DNA of 64,000 bases, taken from assembly GCA_041875495.1 (NCBI GenBank), contig CP112982.1, positions 3,596,001-3,660,000 of the forward strand. Direction: 5' to 3'. Positions 34,931 to 44,966 of this stretch are shown one piece after another; positions within the stretch are counted from its first letter, which is position 1; every line of letters begins with the position of its first letter. The position numbers and the translations under genes were made by a program. Below the pieces are notes generated by a model. The model worked only from the letters and a program-made list of their open reading frames with translations. It had not been told where the DNA came from and did not search any database. This DNA comes from Halomonas sp. CH40 (lineage in GTDB: Bacteria > Pseudomonadota > Gammaproteobacteria > Pseudomonadales > Halomonadaceae).

Positions 34931-36640
34931 GTGGACTTTAAAAAAATATATGATTTTTATAAAAAAAACAAAGCAGATGTCGATAATATATTACTGCAAT
35001 TTAAGAATTATATTGAGCAGAATAAAGAACTAGTAACGACAACACTGCAAAATGTAGCAAGTGGCGAACTGGAGATAATCGAAACCATCAGCCCTGAGGA
35101 AGAGAAACACTTTCGAGCGCTGTGCGGCTGGATTGTCGCAAGGGGGCCCACTCAGGCCTTGGCGATACTGCAGCTAGTGCAGACTCATCCTGCCATTTTA
35201 GACAGTCGTCTTGAGGGTATGGATACTCCTACAATGGATATCGTCAAACGACTTGATATTGTCACTGATATAAATCATTCCATTAAAGACAACCAGTTGA
35301 ATGGACGAACCTTAACCCGGCTAGCGGTTCTCCTGGCAAGCTATATTTTTTACGACGAATTTCACTCTCCTCAGCCTGAGACCGGTGTGTATAACATTTC
35401 AGGCAGCCTCTTCGAAAAGCTCAAATGGCTCTACCGCTACTGGTTCAATCAGCTTGAAGTGGCTGAAAAAGGGTCAGGGCTAGAGAGCTTCTTCGCATCA
35501 CAGCATCTAACATTCAATGTTACACAGCCGACCATGAGTAGCGGCATCAAAAACAGGCTTTCTGTTTCATGCGCGGGAGATTTGCTGGCCGTCGACGTTC
35601 TAATACCAGAAAACACACCACACCTGTTTGATGAAATCACCGATTTCTACAGTACCGCCGACATTGTCAGCGCCAATCTGGAATCGACCGTCGATGAGCG
35701 TCAACCAATAGGACGCTCCCAACAGCCTGGTGAACCCGCCAGAATGAATACATCAAAAGCGATGTTCCAGAAGTTCCGTGATGAAGCGAAAATCAACTAC
35801 TTTAGCACAGCAACCAACCACGCCATGGACTGGGATGTCGGTGGCGTCGATGCAACACTGGACTTAATTGAAAAATCGGGAGCCTACTATTCCGGCACCA
35901 CGAAAAGCAGCGCTAAAAAAGGGGAGGAGCGCGACGAATTCACTATTATTGAAAAAAATGGCATCAAGGTTGCCATGCTGGCGTACACCTTCGATCTCAA
36001 TGGCTACGATACTCCCGCCGACATGCCCTATCTGGTGAATGTCGTTCGCTTTAACGATGCTGATCCAAAGCCCGATTACTCACTTATCAAAAAGCATGTG
36101 GCCGCAGCGAAGGCGAAAGGGGCGGAGTGGATCATTGCTTACTGCCACTGGGGCTGGGAGTTCGAGATGTACCCTCATGTGAATATCAGGGAAGCCGCCC
36201 ATAAAGTAATTGACTGCGGCGTTGATACGATTCTTGGCAATCATGCCCATGTTAGCCAGCCTGCGGAACTTATCCCACGCGAAGGCCAGCAGGATGCATT
36301 GGTGGTCTACGCGTTCGGTGACTTCGTCAGTTATCACCCGGAAAGCCGCAACTCAAAGCTTGCTTATATTGTGAAATTCGACATTAACAAGTTTACTCCA
36401 ACAAACGCGGGCTCTCCACGCATGCTCGCGCTGGCGAACCTTCAGGCCTTACCCATTTATATTGTCAATGAGCATCTTGGTGATAAGCGCTACGATTGCC
36501 GTATCGTCAAGTTCGATGACGTTCTAAAAAAACCAGATGGTTACGGCCTGACCGAACTGGAAAAAAGCCAACTGCCGCATTTAAAAGAAAAGGTATGGAA
36601 GGATATTCTCTCGCCGCTTTCTGGGCTCAGTACGCGTTAA
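34931..36640 (+). CDS. CapA-family metallophosphatase-like protein without export signal
   Basis: 569 residues. The first ~200 are a helical, Lys-rich domain I do not recognise. Residues about 209-500 form a PGA_cap/CapA domain: SCAGDLLAV, ADIVSANLEST, FSTATNHAMDWD, IIAYCHWGWEFEMYPH and LGNHAHVSQPAELI hold the likely metal ligands. Most CapA/PgsA proteins of poly-gamma-glutamate capsules have an N-terminal membrane anchor; none is seen here, so it is probably cytoplasmic. It starts at GTG 34931, 8 nt after AAAAGG. It follows the M14-like gene by 82 nt and ends at a strong terminator. A role in gamma-glutamyl-type amide metabolism is speculation. Confidence 0.82.
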   Translation: MDFKKIYDFYKKNKADVDNILLQFKNYIEQNKELVTTTLQNVASGELEIIETISPEEEKHFRALCGWIVARGPTQALAILQLVQTHPAILDSRLEGMDTPTMDIVKRLDIVTDINHSIKDNQLNGRTLTRLAVLLASYIFYDEFHSPQPETGVYNISGSLFEKLKWLYRYWFNQLEVAEKGSGLESFFASQHLTFNVTQPTMSSGIKNRLSVSCAGDLLAVDVLIPENTPHLFDEITDFYSTADIVSANLESTVDERQPIGRSQQPGEPARMNTSKAMFQKFRDEAKINYFSTATNHAMDWDVGGVDATLDLIEKSGAYYSGTTKSSAKKGEERDEFTIIEKNGIKVAMLAYTFDLNGYDTPADMPYLVNVVRFNDADPKPDYSLIKKHVAAAKAKGAEWIIAYCHWGWEFEMYPHVNIREAAHKVIDCGVDTILGNHAHVSQPAELIPREGQQDALVVYAFGDFVSYHPESRNSKLAYIVKFDINKFTPTNAGSPRMLALANLQALPIYIVNEHLGDKRYDCRIVKFDDVLKKPDGYGLTELEKSQLPHLKEKVWKDILSPLSGLSTR

Positions 36641-36685
36641 TAGGTAGGCAGATTTAACGGAATAGTGATCAGTATGCTCGCTTAT

Positions 36686-36727
36686 TGCCCTGACGGTCAG
36701 ACATCTACCCAACCGTCGGGGCATTTT
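36686..36727 (+). terminator. Terminator of the DUF1302-to-CapA unit
   Basis: A 12-bp stem TGCCCTGACGGT/ACCGTCGGGGCA (one T-G wobble; 36686-36697 and 36712-36723) is followed by TTTT. It lies 45 nt after the CapA-like stop, in the gap to the convergent glmU. Confidence 0.85.
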
Positions 36728-36758
36728 ATACTGTTAACTACCCACTTCACTTGCCGGT

Positions 36759-38129
36759 TTACTGAGCCTTTTTCTCCGGCCTTGGCCAATCCGGTTTCTC
36801 AAGCTGACGGCTGCGGGTTACCGCCAGGGCATGATCAGCAACGTCCTTGGCAATGGTGGAACCTGCGCCTACTGTGGCGCCTTTGCCGACCGTTACTGGC
36901 GCCACAAGAGCGGTATTTGAACCGATGAAAGCATTGTCATCAATCGTCGTCAGGTGCTTATTGGCACCATCATAATTGCAGGTAATCGTACCTGCGCCTA
37001 CGTTGACCTCACGCCCCAGACGCGCATCGCCCACATAGCTGAGATGGTTGATCTTGCTGCCTTCGCCCACATCGGCATTCTTGGTTTCCACAAAGTTGCC
37101 AACCTTGGCGTTTACCGCCAGACGTGTGCCGGGGCGCAGCCGTGCAAAAGGGCCGACCTGGTTCAGGCCTGCTGCGACGACCGTGTCGATCACGCTATGA
37201 CTGTCAATCACGCTTTCAGCGCCGATAGTGCTGTTTTTGATCACGCAGTAGGGGCCAATATGCACGCCTTCCCCCAGTTCAACATCGCCTTCAAACACAC
37301 AGCCAATATCAATAAACACATCATGGCCGCATGTCAGAGTGCCGCGGATATCGATTCTCGCTGGGTCGGCCAGCGCCACGCCCTGCTCCATCAGCTGCTC
37401 GGCCAGCTGGCTTTGGTAGGCGCGTTCCAGCCGGGCCATCTGGGCGCGGTTGTTGACGCCTTCCACTTCTACCGGGGTAGCGGGCTGTGCGGTGGTAACG
37501 CTGACCCCTTCGTTAGCGGCCATGGCAATCACATCCGTCAGGTAATACTCGCCCTGAGCGTTTTCTGCCGACAGCTGAGGCAGCCAGCGCTTGAGCTGAG
37601 CGCTGGTCATCGCCATGATGCCGGTATTGCATTCGTTAATGGTCAGCTGTTCAGCATTGGCGTCTTTCTGCTCAACGATGGCAACGGCTTCACCGGCATC
37701 ATTACGCACGATGCGCCCGTAACCATGAGGGTTTGTCAGCGTCACTGTGAGTAACCCAAGATGTTGCTCATCCACGTTAGCCAACAGGGCTGCCAGGGTC
37801 TCACGACGAATCAGCGGCACGTCGCCATACAGCACCAGTACCTTGCCCTGGCCGAGCTGCTCCAGCGTTTGCGCCACTGCGTGGCCGGTGCCTTTCTGCT
37901 CAGCCTGTAGGGCGAAATGCACATCGGTGCCTTCCAGGGCAGCCCGCAGCTGGCCTGCACCATGGCCAATCACCACATGCGTACGGCTGGGATTGAGCGC
38001 CTGAGCTCTTTCCAGCACGTGGCTAACCATGGGTTTGCCCGCCAGGGTGTGCAAAACCTTGGGGGTTTGTGAGCGCATGCGGGTGCCTTTACCAGCAGCA
38101 AGAATCACAACATCAAGCTCGTCGAGCAT
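36759..38129 (-). CDS. glmU: UDP-N-acetylglucosamine pyrophosphorylase / glucosamine-1-phosphate N-acetyltransferase
   Basis: 456 residues, the same length as E. coli GlmU. The N-terminal uridylyltransferase starts LDVVILAAGKGTRMRSQTPK. The C-terminal left-handed beta-helix acetyltransferase (from about 250) shows hexapeptide repeats and the acceptor-site stretch RLRPGTRLAVNAKVGNFVET, with SYVGDARLGREVNVGAGTIT after it. It performs the last two steps to UDP-GlcNAc for peptidoglycan and LPS. In many gammaproteobacteria glmU follows atpC directly; here five genes (apbE, uppP, a CDF pump, mgtE) and about 5 kb separate them. Confidence 0.97.
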   Translation of the reverse strand: MLDELDVVILAAGKGTRMRSQTPKVLHTLAGKPMVSHVLERAQALNPSRTHVVIGHGAGQLRAALEGTDVHFALQAEQKGTGHAVAQTLEQLGQGKVLVLYGDVPLIRRETLAALLANVDEQHLGLLTVTLTNPHGYGRIVRNDAGEAVAIVEQKDANAEQLTINECNTGIMAMTSAQLKRWLPQLSAENAQGEYYLTDVIAMAANEGVSVTTAQPATPVEVEGVNNRAQMARLERAYQSQLAEQLMEQGVALADPARIDIRGTLTCGHDVFIDIGCVFEGDVELGEGVHIGPYCVIKNSTIGAESVIDSHSVIDTVVAAGLNQVGPFARLRPGTRLAVNAKVGNFVETKNADVGEGSKINHLSYVGDARLGREVNVGAGTITCNYDGANKHLTTIDDNAFIGSNTALVAPVTVGKGATVGAGSTIAKDVADHALAVTRSRQLEKPDWPRPEKKAQ

Positions 38130-38130
38130 C

Positions 38131-39243
38131 TTATTCCTCCGTTGGGGTGTCGGGTGTCGCCTGCACGACCTCGATAGTCAGTTCATCCAGCAGCGTTTCA
38201 CCAAAGGTGGCGGCAAAGCCAGGGCTGGCGAGGCTTTTCCATTGTTCGCCATCGCGTACCAGCATCAGGACATCAAGATCATTGGCCTGCGCGATGGCCA
38301 TCCCTTCCTGTTCACCGGCCACCATCAGCGCCGTCGCCCAGGCATCTGCCCTGGCATTGGAATCATCAAACACGGAAACAGAGGCCAGCCCATGGGTGAT
38401 GGGGCGGCCAGTGCGAGGGTCAATGGTATGCGAAAAACGCTGGCCGTCCTGCTCGAAATAATTGCGGTAATCGCCCGAGGTGGCAACTGTCATATTGCTG
38501 AGTGGCAGCACAAGCTGGGCGGTTTGCGGGCCGTCTTCGGGGACTTCAATGCCAATACGCCAGGGCGTTTCTTCTTCGCGGTCACGATATCCCTGCGCCA
38601 CCAGATCGCCGCCAAGGTTCACCAGATAGTGCTCAAAGCCCTGTTGATTGAGATAGTCGGCCACCTGATCCGCCGCATAGCCCTTGGCGACGGCGGAAAG
38701 ATCAACAAACACATCCCGGGTGCGCTGCGCCTGGTTGGCATCAGCATCAAACTCCAGGGCATCAAAGCCAACCGTTTCCAGGCGCGCTTCAAGCGTTTGG
38801 TCATCGGGGATCTCTTCAGGCTGTGCTTCAGGGCCAAAGCTCCACAGATTGACCAGCCCGCCCACCGTCACATCAAAAGCACCCTGGCTGGCCTCGGAGA
38901 CAGACTGGCTGATCGCCATCACCTCGATGACCTCGGGCGAGAGTAATTGCCATTCTCCCACCGACGCCTGATTGAAACCGACCAGCTCAGAATCATCCCG
39001 ATAGGTTGACATCGCCTTATCGACGCTGTGCAGTTCAGCCAGAAAGCCTTCTTCAATATCGCTGAGTTCTCCCTGGGTCAGCGGGTCGGCAATACTGATC
39101 TGATAAAAGCTACCAAAGATAGAGCCTTCAAAACGTACCGGCGACTCAAGCGGTCGTTCCTCTTCCGAGGAGCAGCCTGCCATCCCCAGCAAACCGGTTA
39201 ACACCAGGCTGACCCACCCTATCTTTTTCTGACTATTCATCAT
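38131..39243 (-). CDS. apbE: FAD:protein FMN transferase, lipoprotein
   Basis: 370 residues. The N-terminus MMNSQKKIGWVSLVLTGLLG runs to the lipobox GMAGC (Cys about 24), so it is a lipid-anchored periplasmic protein. The ApbE core shows FGSFYQISI, DLSAVAKGYAADQVADYL, the YLVNLGGDLVAQG flavin site and FSHTIDPRTGRPI, and an acidic tail. It covalently attaches FMN to threonine of flavoproteins such as NqrB/NqrC or RnfD/RnfG. ATG 39243 is chosen for the lipoprotein signal; the frame is open further upstream. The stop is one base before the glmU start, suggesting co-transcription. Confidence 0.93.
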   Translation of the reverse strand: MMNSQKKIGWVSLVLTGLLGMAGCSSEEERPLESPVRFEGSIFGSFYQISIADPLTQGELSDIEEGFLAELHSVDKAMSTYRDDSELVGFNQASVGEWQLLSPEVIEVMAISQSVSEASQGAFDVTVGGLVNLWSFGPEAQPEEIPDDQTLEARLETVGFDALEFDADANQAQRTRDVFVDLSAVAKGYAADQVADYLNQQGFEHYLVNLGGDLVAQGYRDREEETPWRIGIEVPEDGPQTAQLVLPLSNMTVATSGDYRNYFEQDGQRFSHTIDPRTGRPITHGLASVSVFDDSNARADAWATALMVAGEQEGMAIAQANDLDVLMLVRDGEQWKSLASPGFAATFGETLLDELTIEVVQATPDTPTEE

Positions 39244-39308
39244 GCCATTCACCCTTTTCACTGTTGGCTGCCAGCCAGTTACCGTCACAGGTTTTAAAGT
39301 ACCAACTC

Positions 39309-40109
39309 TCAAAAATAAAAGATCCACAGCAACCAGGCGCCCAGCAATACTCGATAGATAACAAAGGGCTGCATGCCGATTTTGCGAATAAAAGCCAGAA
39401 AGAAGTGAATACACAGATAGGCGCTGATACCGGAAAGCAAGGTGCCCATGATCATGGCGTTCCAGTCCATAGCGTCTGGCTGGCCTGCCAGCTTGATGGT
39501 TTCAAGCCCACCGGCCAGCACGATCACCGGGATGGACAACAGAAAAGAAAAGCGTGCCGCTGCTTCGCGGTTCATACCCACCATCAGCGCGGCGGTGATA
39601 GTAATACCGGAACGGGAGGTGCCGGGGATCAAGGCCAGCGCCTGGGCAAGGCCAATGATGATGGCGTCCTTTAGGCCTAACTGGTACTCACTGCGCGACC
39701 CGCGCTGCTTCCAATCGGCGTAACCCAGCAGCAGGCCAAAGACGATCAGGCTCAGGCTAATAATCAGAGTCGAACGCATGTAACCTTCGATCACATCGTG
39801 GAGCACGAAACCAATCGCACACACTGGCAGGGTTGCCAGAGTGACCCACAGCGCCAGCCAGGCATCGCGGTCAACGCCTTTACCACTCAGGGCGTTGAGG
39901 CTGCTGTTGATCATCGAAAAGATTTCGTGCCGAAAGTAAATCATCACGGCGCTAAGGCTGCCAAGATGCAGGGCGACATCGAAAGCCAGCCCCTGGTCCT
40001 GCCAGGAAGTCAGCACCGGCACCAGGATAAGATGCGCAGAGCTTGAAATAGGGAGAAACTCGGTGAAACCCTGGACGATTGCCAGGACGGTAATCTGTAG
40101 CCAATCCAT
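39309..40109 (-). CDS. uppP: Undecaprenyl-diphosphatase
   Basis: 266 residues, eight hydrophobic segments, BacA/UppP family. The two conserved family blocks are VQGFTEFLPISSSAHLILV (about 13-31) and ALIPGTSRSGITITAAL (about 158-174), which form the active site. It dephosphorylates undecaprenyl pyrophosphate so that the carrier can be reused for peptidoglycan and O-polysaccharide. ATG 40109 (MDWLQITVLAIV) matches the family start; an upstream in-frame start is not supported. It precedes apbE and glmU on the same strand. Confidence 0.95.
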   Translation of the reverse strand: MDWLQITVLAIVQGFTEFLPISSSAHLILVPVLTSWQDQGLAFDVALHLGSLSAVMIYFRHEIFSMINSSLNALSGKGVDRDAWLALWVTLATLPVCAIGFVLHDVIEGYMRSTLIISLSLIVFGLLLGYADWKQRGSRSEYQLGLKDAIIIGLAQALALIPGTSRSGITITAALMVGMNREAAARFSFLLSIPVIVLAGGLETIKLAGQPDAMDWNAMIMGTLLSGISAYLCIHFFLAFIRKIGMQPFVIYRVLLGAWLLWIFYF

Positions 40110-40278
40110 TGAAGCCTTGCCTGTTATCAAAACCCGCGATTATCGTCTAGTTGGAAGCGTCGGATACTGCATCATGACGACGTTTGATTTACCTCATCAG
40201 CATCCAACAGTCAGCATAGCGCCCAAGGATACACGGCCTTACCAGGATTGTCCGTTTCCACTTTCAAGAGCCTGAGCA

Positions 40279-40308
40279 TTTCAAACATAAGTATTTCAAA
40301 CATGAGTA
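40279..40308. repeat. Two tandem copies of a 15-mer
   Basis: TTTCAAACATAAGTA (40279-40293) and TTTCAAACATGAGTA (40294-40308) differ at one position. They lie in the 257-nt divergent gap between uppP and the CDF gene and look like a small recent duplication. Confidence 0.85.
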
Positions 40309-40366
40309 TTTAGAAGTGGTGAGTTACAATGTTGGCTCCATCGCCGGACAGCCCACAAGGTGGCGT

Positions 40367-41569
40367 ATGCTTTCCAACCCTGATATCTCACCTCAAGAGC
40401 ATGACCACCAGAGTCGTGAAGCCAAGCGCGTCACGACCATTGGTGCCTGGCTCGATGCCGTCCTTAGCGCGGTCAAGGTAATGGTGGGCCTGTTAGTCGG
40501 TTCGGCAGCCTTGGTGGCCGATGGCATTCACTCTCTTTCTGACCTGATTACTGATGGCTTTGTATTTGCCGCCATTCACTATGGCCGTCAGGGGCCAGAC
40601 AAAGACCATCACTATGGCCACGGCCGAATAGAAACCCTGACCACTCTGCTGTTGGGCAGCATACTGATTTTTGTGGCGGGGGGTATCGCCTGGTCGAGTA
40701 TTGACCGCTTGTTCAGTGGCACCCAGATCAATGCGCCAGGGTTAGCTGCTATCGCCATCACCCTTGCCGCCTTGATCAGCAAAGAGTGGATTTTCCGCTA
40801 CACCATGAAGGTAGCGAAGAGGGTGCAGTCCAAGCTGCTTGAAGCCAACGCCTGGCACTCACGCAGTGATGCGCTTTCTACCGCCGTTGTACTGGTCGCG
40901 CTGATCGGTGCCCAGTTCGGGTTGGGCTGGCTGGATGCAGTAGCCGCCATCATCGTCGGTTTGCTGGTCGGCAAGGTGGGCTGGGATCTGTTGTGGGATT
41001 CTGCCCGTGAACTGGTGGATACTGCCCTACCCACCGATGCCCAGCAACAGATGCATGAAGTGGCTTGCACCGTGCCCGGCGTTGATAGCGTTCACGATCT
41101 GCGCACTCGCCAGTCCGCTGGTTGGGCGATGGTCGACCTGCACGTTGTGGTTGGCCCAAAAGTCAGCGTGTCTGAAGCCCATGAGATCGGCAACGAAGTC
41201 AGCCGCCGCCTGCGTCACCAGTTCCCAGCACTCACCGATGTGATCTTCCATATTGACCCGGAAGACGACGCTGGCCAAGGTGACCCCAGCCGTCTGCCAG
41301 GGCTGCCTCTGCGCCCTGAAGTGGAAGCCGCGCTAAACGAGCGCTGGTATAAGCACCCGGTCTGGCGCACCTTGACCGACCTGCAGCTGCATTATCTTGA
41401 TGGCAAGATATCCGTCTCTCTGGTGGTTGGCGGTACCGTTCAGCAGCCGCCACAATGTCTTGCCAGCCAGCTGAAGGCCATGGCCAGCGATATCGAATGG
41501 CTGGGCAATGTGGAAATCCTGTTTATCACCCGCGCGGCCAGTAATGCCCCTGCCAATCGTTCAGGCTAG
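40367..41569 (+). CDS. Cation diffusion facilitator (CDF) metal efflux protein
   Basis: 400 residues with six membrane segments in the first ~210. Metal-site motifs: ADGIHSLSDLITDGFVF (H-x3-D, TM2), HHYGHGRIETL loop and AWHSRSDALSTAVV (H-x3-D, TM5). A cytoplasmic C-terminal domain (about 220-300, LPTDAQQQMHEVACTVPGVD) follows, then an extra ~90-residue second C-terminal region. It exports divalent metals such as Zn, Fe or Mn in exchange for protons. ATG 40367 has AAGG just upstream; a GTG at 40316 lacks a site. The stop overlaps the convergent mgtE stop at the shared CTAG. Confidence 0.9.
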   Translation: MLSNPDISPQEHDHQSREAKRVTTIGAWLDAVLSAVKVMVGLLVGSAALVADGIHSLSDLITDGFVFAAIHYGRQGPDKDHHYGHGRIETLTTLLLGSILIFVAGGIAWSSIDRLFSGTQINAPGLAAIAITLAALISKEWIFRYTMKVAKRVQSKLLEANAWHSRSDALSTAVVLVALIGAQFGLGWLDAVAAIIVGLLVGKVGWDLLWDSARELVDTALPTDAQQQMHEVACTVPGVDSVHDLRTRQSAGWAMVDLHVVVGPKVSVSEAHEIGNEVSRRLRHQFPALTDVIFHIDPEDDAGQGDPSRLPGLPLRPEVEAALNERWYKHPVWRTLTDLQLHYLDGKISVSLVVGGTVQQPPQCLASQLKAMASDIEWLGNVEILFITRAASNAPANRSG

Positions 41570-42951
41570 CCAACCGTTGTCAGAATAGCTGAGGCAATAC
41601 TGAAATAGATCAGCACGCCAGACGCATCAATCAGGGTGGTGACCAAAGGGGCCGATGCAGTAGCCGGGTCTACCTTGAAGCGCTCAAGCACAAAGGGCAG
41701 GCACATCCCCATCAGGCTGCCAAACAGCACGATGGTTACCATGCTCAGAGCCACCACTATGGCCACCGCTTCACCTCCCCGCATCACCCCGATCGGCGCA
41801 ACCGCCAGGGCCATGGTCAACCCCAGTGCCCCGGCCACCAGCAGTTCACGGCCGAGCATCTTACCCCAATCCTTTACGCCAACATCACCGGTTGCCATAC
41901 CGCGCACCATCAAAGTAGCCGCCTGAGCACCCGCGTTACCTCCTGAACCAATCAGCAGCGGCAGGAAAAACACCAGGGCCACCTGAGCCGCGATAATATC
42001 CTCGAAATAGGCGATCCCTGCCCCGGAGAAAAGATTGGCAAACACCAGCAGTACCAGCCAGAACACCCGCTTGCGATACAGGCTCCACAAAGGCACGCGG
42101 CTGACGCCGTCTTCAAGCGCCCCGATCGACATCCCCTTATGAAAATCCTCTGTGGCCTCTGACTCTGCCACGTCCATGGCATCATCGTGGGTAACGATAC
42201 CGACCATGCGGTTGTCTGCATCAATCACCGGTAGCGCCAGGAGGTCATATCGCGCCACGATGCGGGCCACTTCTTCCTGCTCTTCATCCACCCGGGTGCT
42301 GATTACTTCCTTGATCATGATATCGTCCACAATCGCCCCAGGGCGAGCCACCATCAGCTGGCGAAGCGACATTGTGCCCATCAGCTGACCATCCCTGGAA
42401 AGGATATAAAGCTGGTAGACAGTTTCTGCATCCGGGGCCGTCTGGCGTACCCGCATCAAGGCTTGCGACACCGTCATGCCACTGGCTATGGCCACATAGT
42501 CAGAGGTCATGATGGCGCCAGCTGTACCTTCCTCGTAGCTTGCCAGGCGCTTGAGGTCTTCCCGTTCACGGTGAGCCATCCGCCGAAGTAGCGCCTCACG
42601 GCGATCTTCACCCAACAGGTTAAACAGATCAGCACGCTCGTCCGAGCCCATTTCCTCAAGCAGAGTGAGCACCTGGCTATCCGGCAGCTCAGCAACGATG
42701 GCCAACTGATTATCACCTGCCAGATAACCCAGCACATTGGCAGCACGTTCACTGGAAAGGGTGTCAAGCACGGCAATGGCCGCTGGCAAGGCGTCATCAT
42801 CTTCAATCATGACGTCCAGCATTTCACCGATATCCGCTGAGCGTATTTCACTCAGACGTTCGGCAATAACGGCTTTATCAAAGGTGTCTTGGTTGAACGC
42901 TTCGACAAGCTCATTTTTAAACAACATCAAGGTTTCATCATCCAACGACAT
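41566..42951 (-). CDS. mgtE: Magnesium transporter MgtE
   Basis: 461 residues. Domains in order: the N-terminal superhelical domain (about 20-125; ERAANVLGYLAGDNQLAIVA), two CBS domains (about 135-255), a connecting helix, and five membrane helices from about 285. The ion-pore stretch is GSGGNAGAQAATLMVRGMA near 355. It is a magnesium-gated channel in the inner membrane. ATG 42951 is used (GAGGGAG upstream); earlier in-frame codons would run into the atp terminator. It lies immediately downstream of the atp operon on the same strand, but that terminator separates them. Confidence 0.95.
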   Translation of the reverse strand: MSLDDETLMLFKNELVEAFNQDTFDKAVIAERLSEIRSADIGEMLDVMIEDDDALPAAIAVLDTLSSERAANVLGYLAGDNQLAIVAELPDSQVLTLLEEMGSDERADLFNLLGEDRREALLRRMAHREREDLKRLASYEEGTAGAIMTSDYVAIASGMTVSQALMRVRQTAPDAETVYQLYILSRDGQLMGTMSLRQLMVARPGAIVDDIMIKEVISTRVDEEQEEVARIVARYDLLALPVIDADNRMVGIVTHDDAMDVAESEATEDFHKGMSIGALEDGVSRVPLWSLYRKRVFWLVLLVFANLFSGAGIAYFEDIIAAQVALVFFLPLLIGSGGNAGAQAATLMVRGMATGDVGVKDWGKMLGRELLVAGALGLTMALAVAPIGVMRGGEAVAIVVALSMVTIVLFGSLMGMCLPFVLERFKVDPATASAPLVTTLIDASGVLIYFSIASAILTTVG

Positions 42952-42998
42952 AGTAACGCTCCCTCGCAATTGCGTTTTTATGATGATAACAGAGAAAC

Positions 42999-43039
42999 AA
43001 AAACGCCCCTCAAACCCTGAGAAGGGCCTGAGGGGCGTT
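42999..43039 (-). terminator. Terminator of the atp operon
   Basis: An 11-bp stem AACGCCCCTCA/TGAGGGGCGTT (43002-43012 and 43029-43039) with a second small hairpin in its loop, followed on the minus strand by TTTTTGTTT. It lies 23 nt after the atpC stop. Confidence 0.93.
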
Positions 43040-43061
43040 GATAACACACCGCAAGGCGTGA

Positions 43062-43490
43062 CTACCCTTTACCTGCCTTCTTACGCAGTTGCTGGATAGT
43101 ACGCAATTGGGCAACCGCTTCAGCCAGTTCGGCGGCAGCACGCGTGTAGTCAAGATCAGCAGACTGTTCATTCATGGCGCGCAGTGCGTTCTGACGCGCC
43201 TCTTCTGCTGCTGCTTCACTGAGATCCGAAGCACGGGCAGCAGAATCTGCCAGGATAGTGACAACATTTGGCTGCACTTCCATGAAGCCACCGGTCACGA
43301 AGAAGTTATCTTCTTTCCCGTCGTCAAAGATGACGCGAATCGGGCCGGGCTGAAGCTCAGTCAGCAGTGGTGCGTGCCCCGGCAAGATGCCGAGGTCACC
43401 CATCACACCAGAAGCAATCACCTGCTCAACGGAACCTGAGAAGATGGATGCTTCGGCGCTGACGATATTGCAAGTGAAGCTATTCGCCAT
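43062..43490 (-). CDS. atpC: F1Fo ATP synthase epsilon subunit
   Basis: 142 residues. The N-terminal beta-sandwich (MGDLGILPGHAPLLTELQPG near 30-49) and the C-terminal helical hairpin (ARQNALRAMNEQ onward) that inhibits ATP hydrolysis are both present. It is the last gene of the operon, 24 nt after atpD. A 6-bp inverted repeat ATTCGC/GCGAAT (43482-43487 and 43492-43497) encloses the start codon and could limit translation. Confidence 0.96.
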   Translation of the reverse strand: MANSFTCNIVSAEASIFSGSVEQVIASGVMGDLGILPGHAPLLTELQPGPIRVIFDDGKEDNFFVTGGFMEVQPNVVTILADSAARASDLSEAAAEEARQNALRAMNEQSADLDYTRAAAELAEAVAQLRTIQQLRKKAGKG

Positions 43491-43514
43491 AGCGAATCCC
43501 CCTAGTCGACGGGA

Positions 43515-44966
<1,452 letters not shown>

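Noticed and set aside
36954..37754. A 266-codon plus-strand open frame opposite glmU
   Set aside because: It mirrors the glmU codon pattern, shows no recognisable protein motif, and glmU is unmistakable on the other strand.
38029..38946. A 305-codon plus-strand open frame opposite apbE and the start of glmU
   Set aside because: The opposite strand carries a lipoprotein-type ApbE with all family motifs; the plus-strand frame has none.
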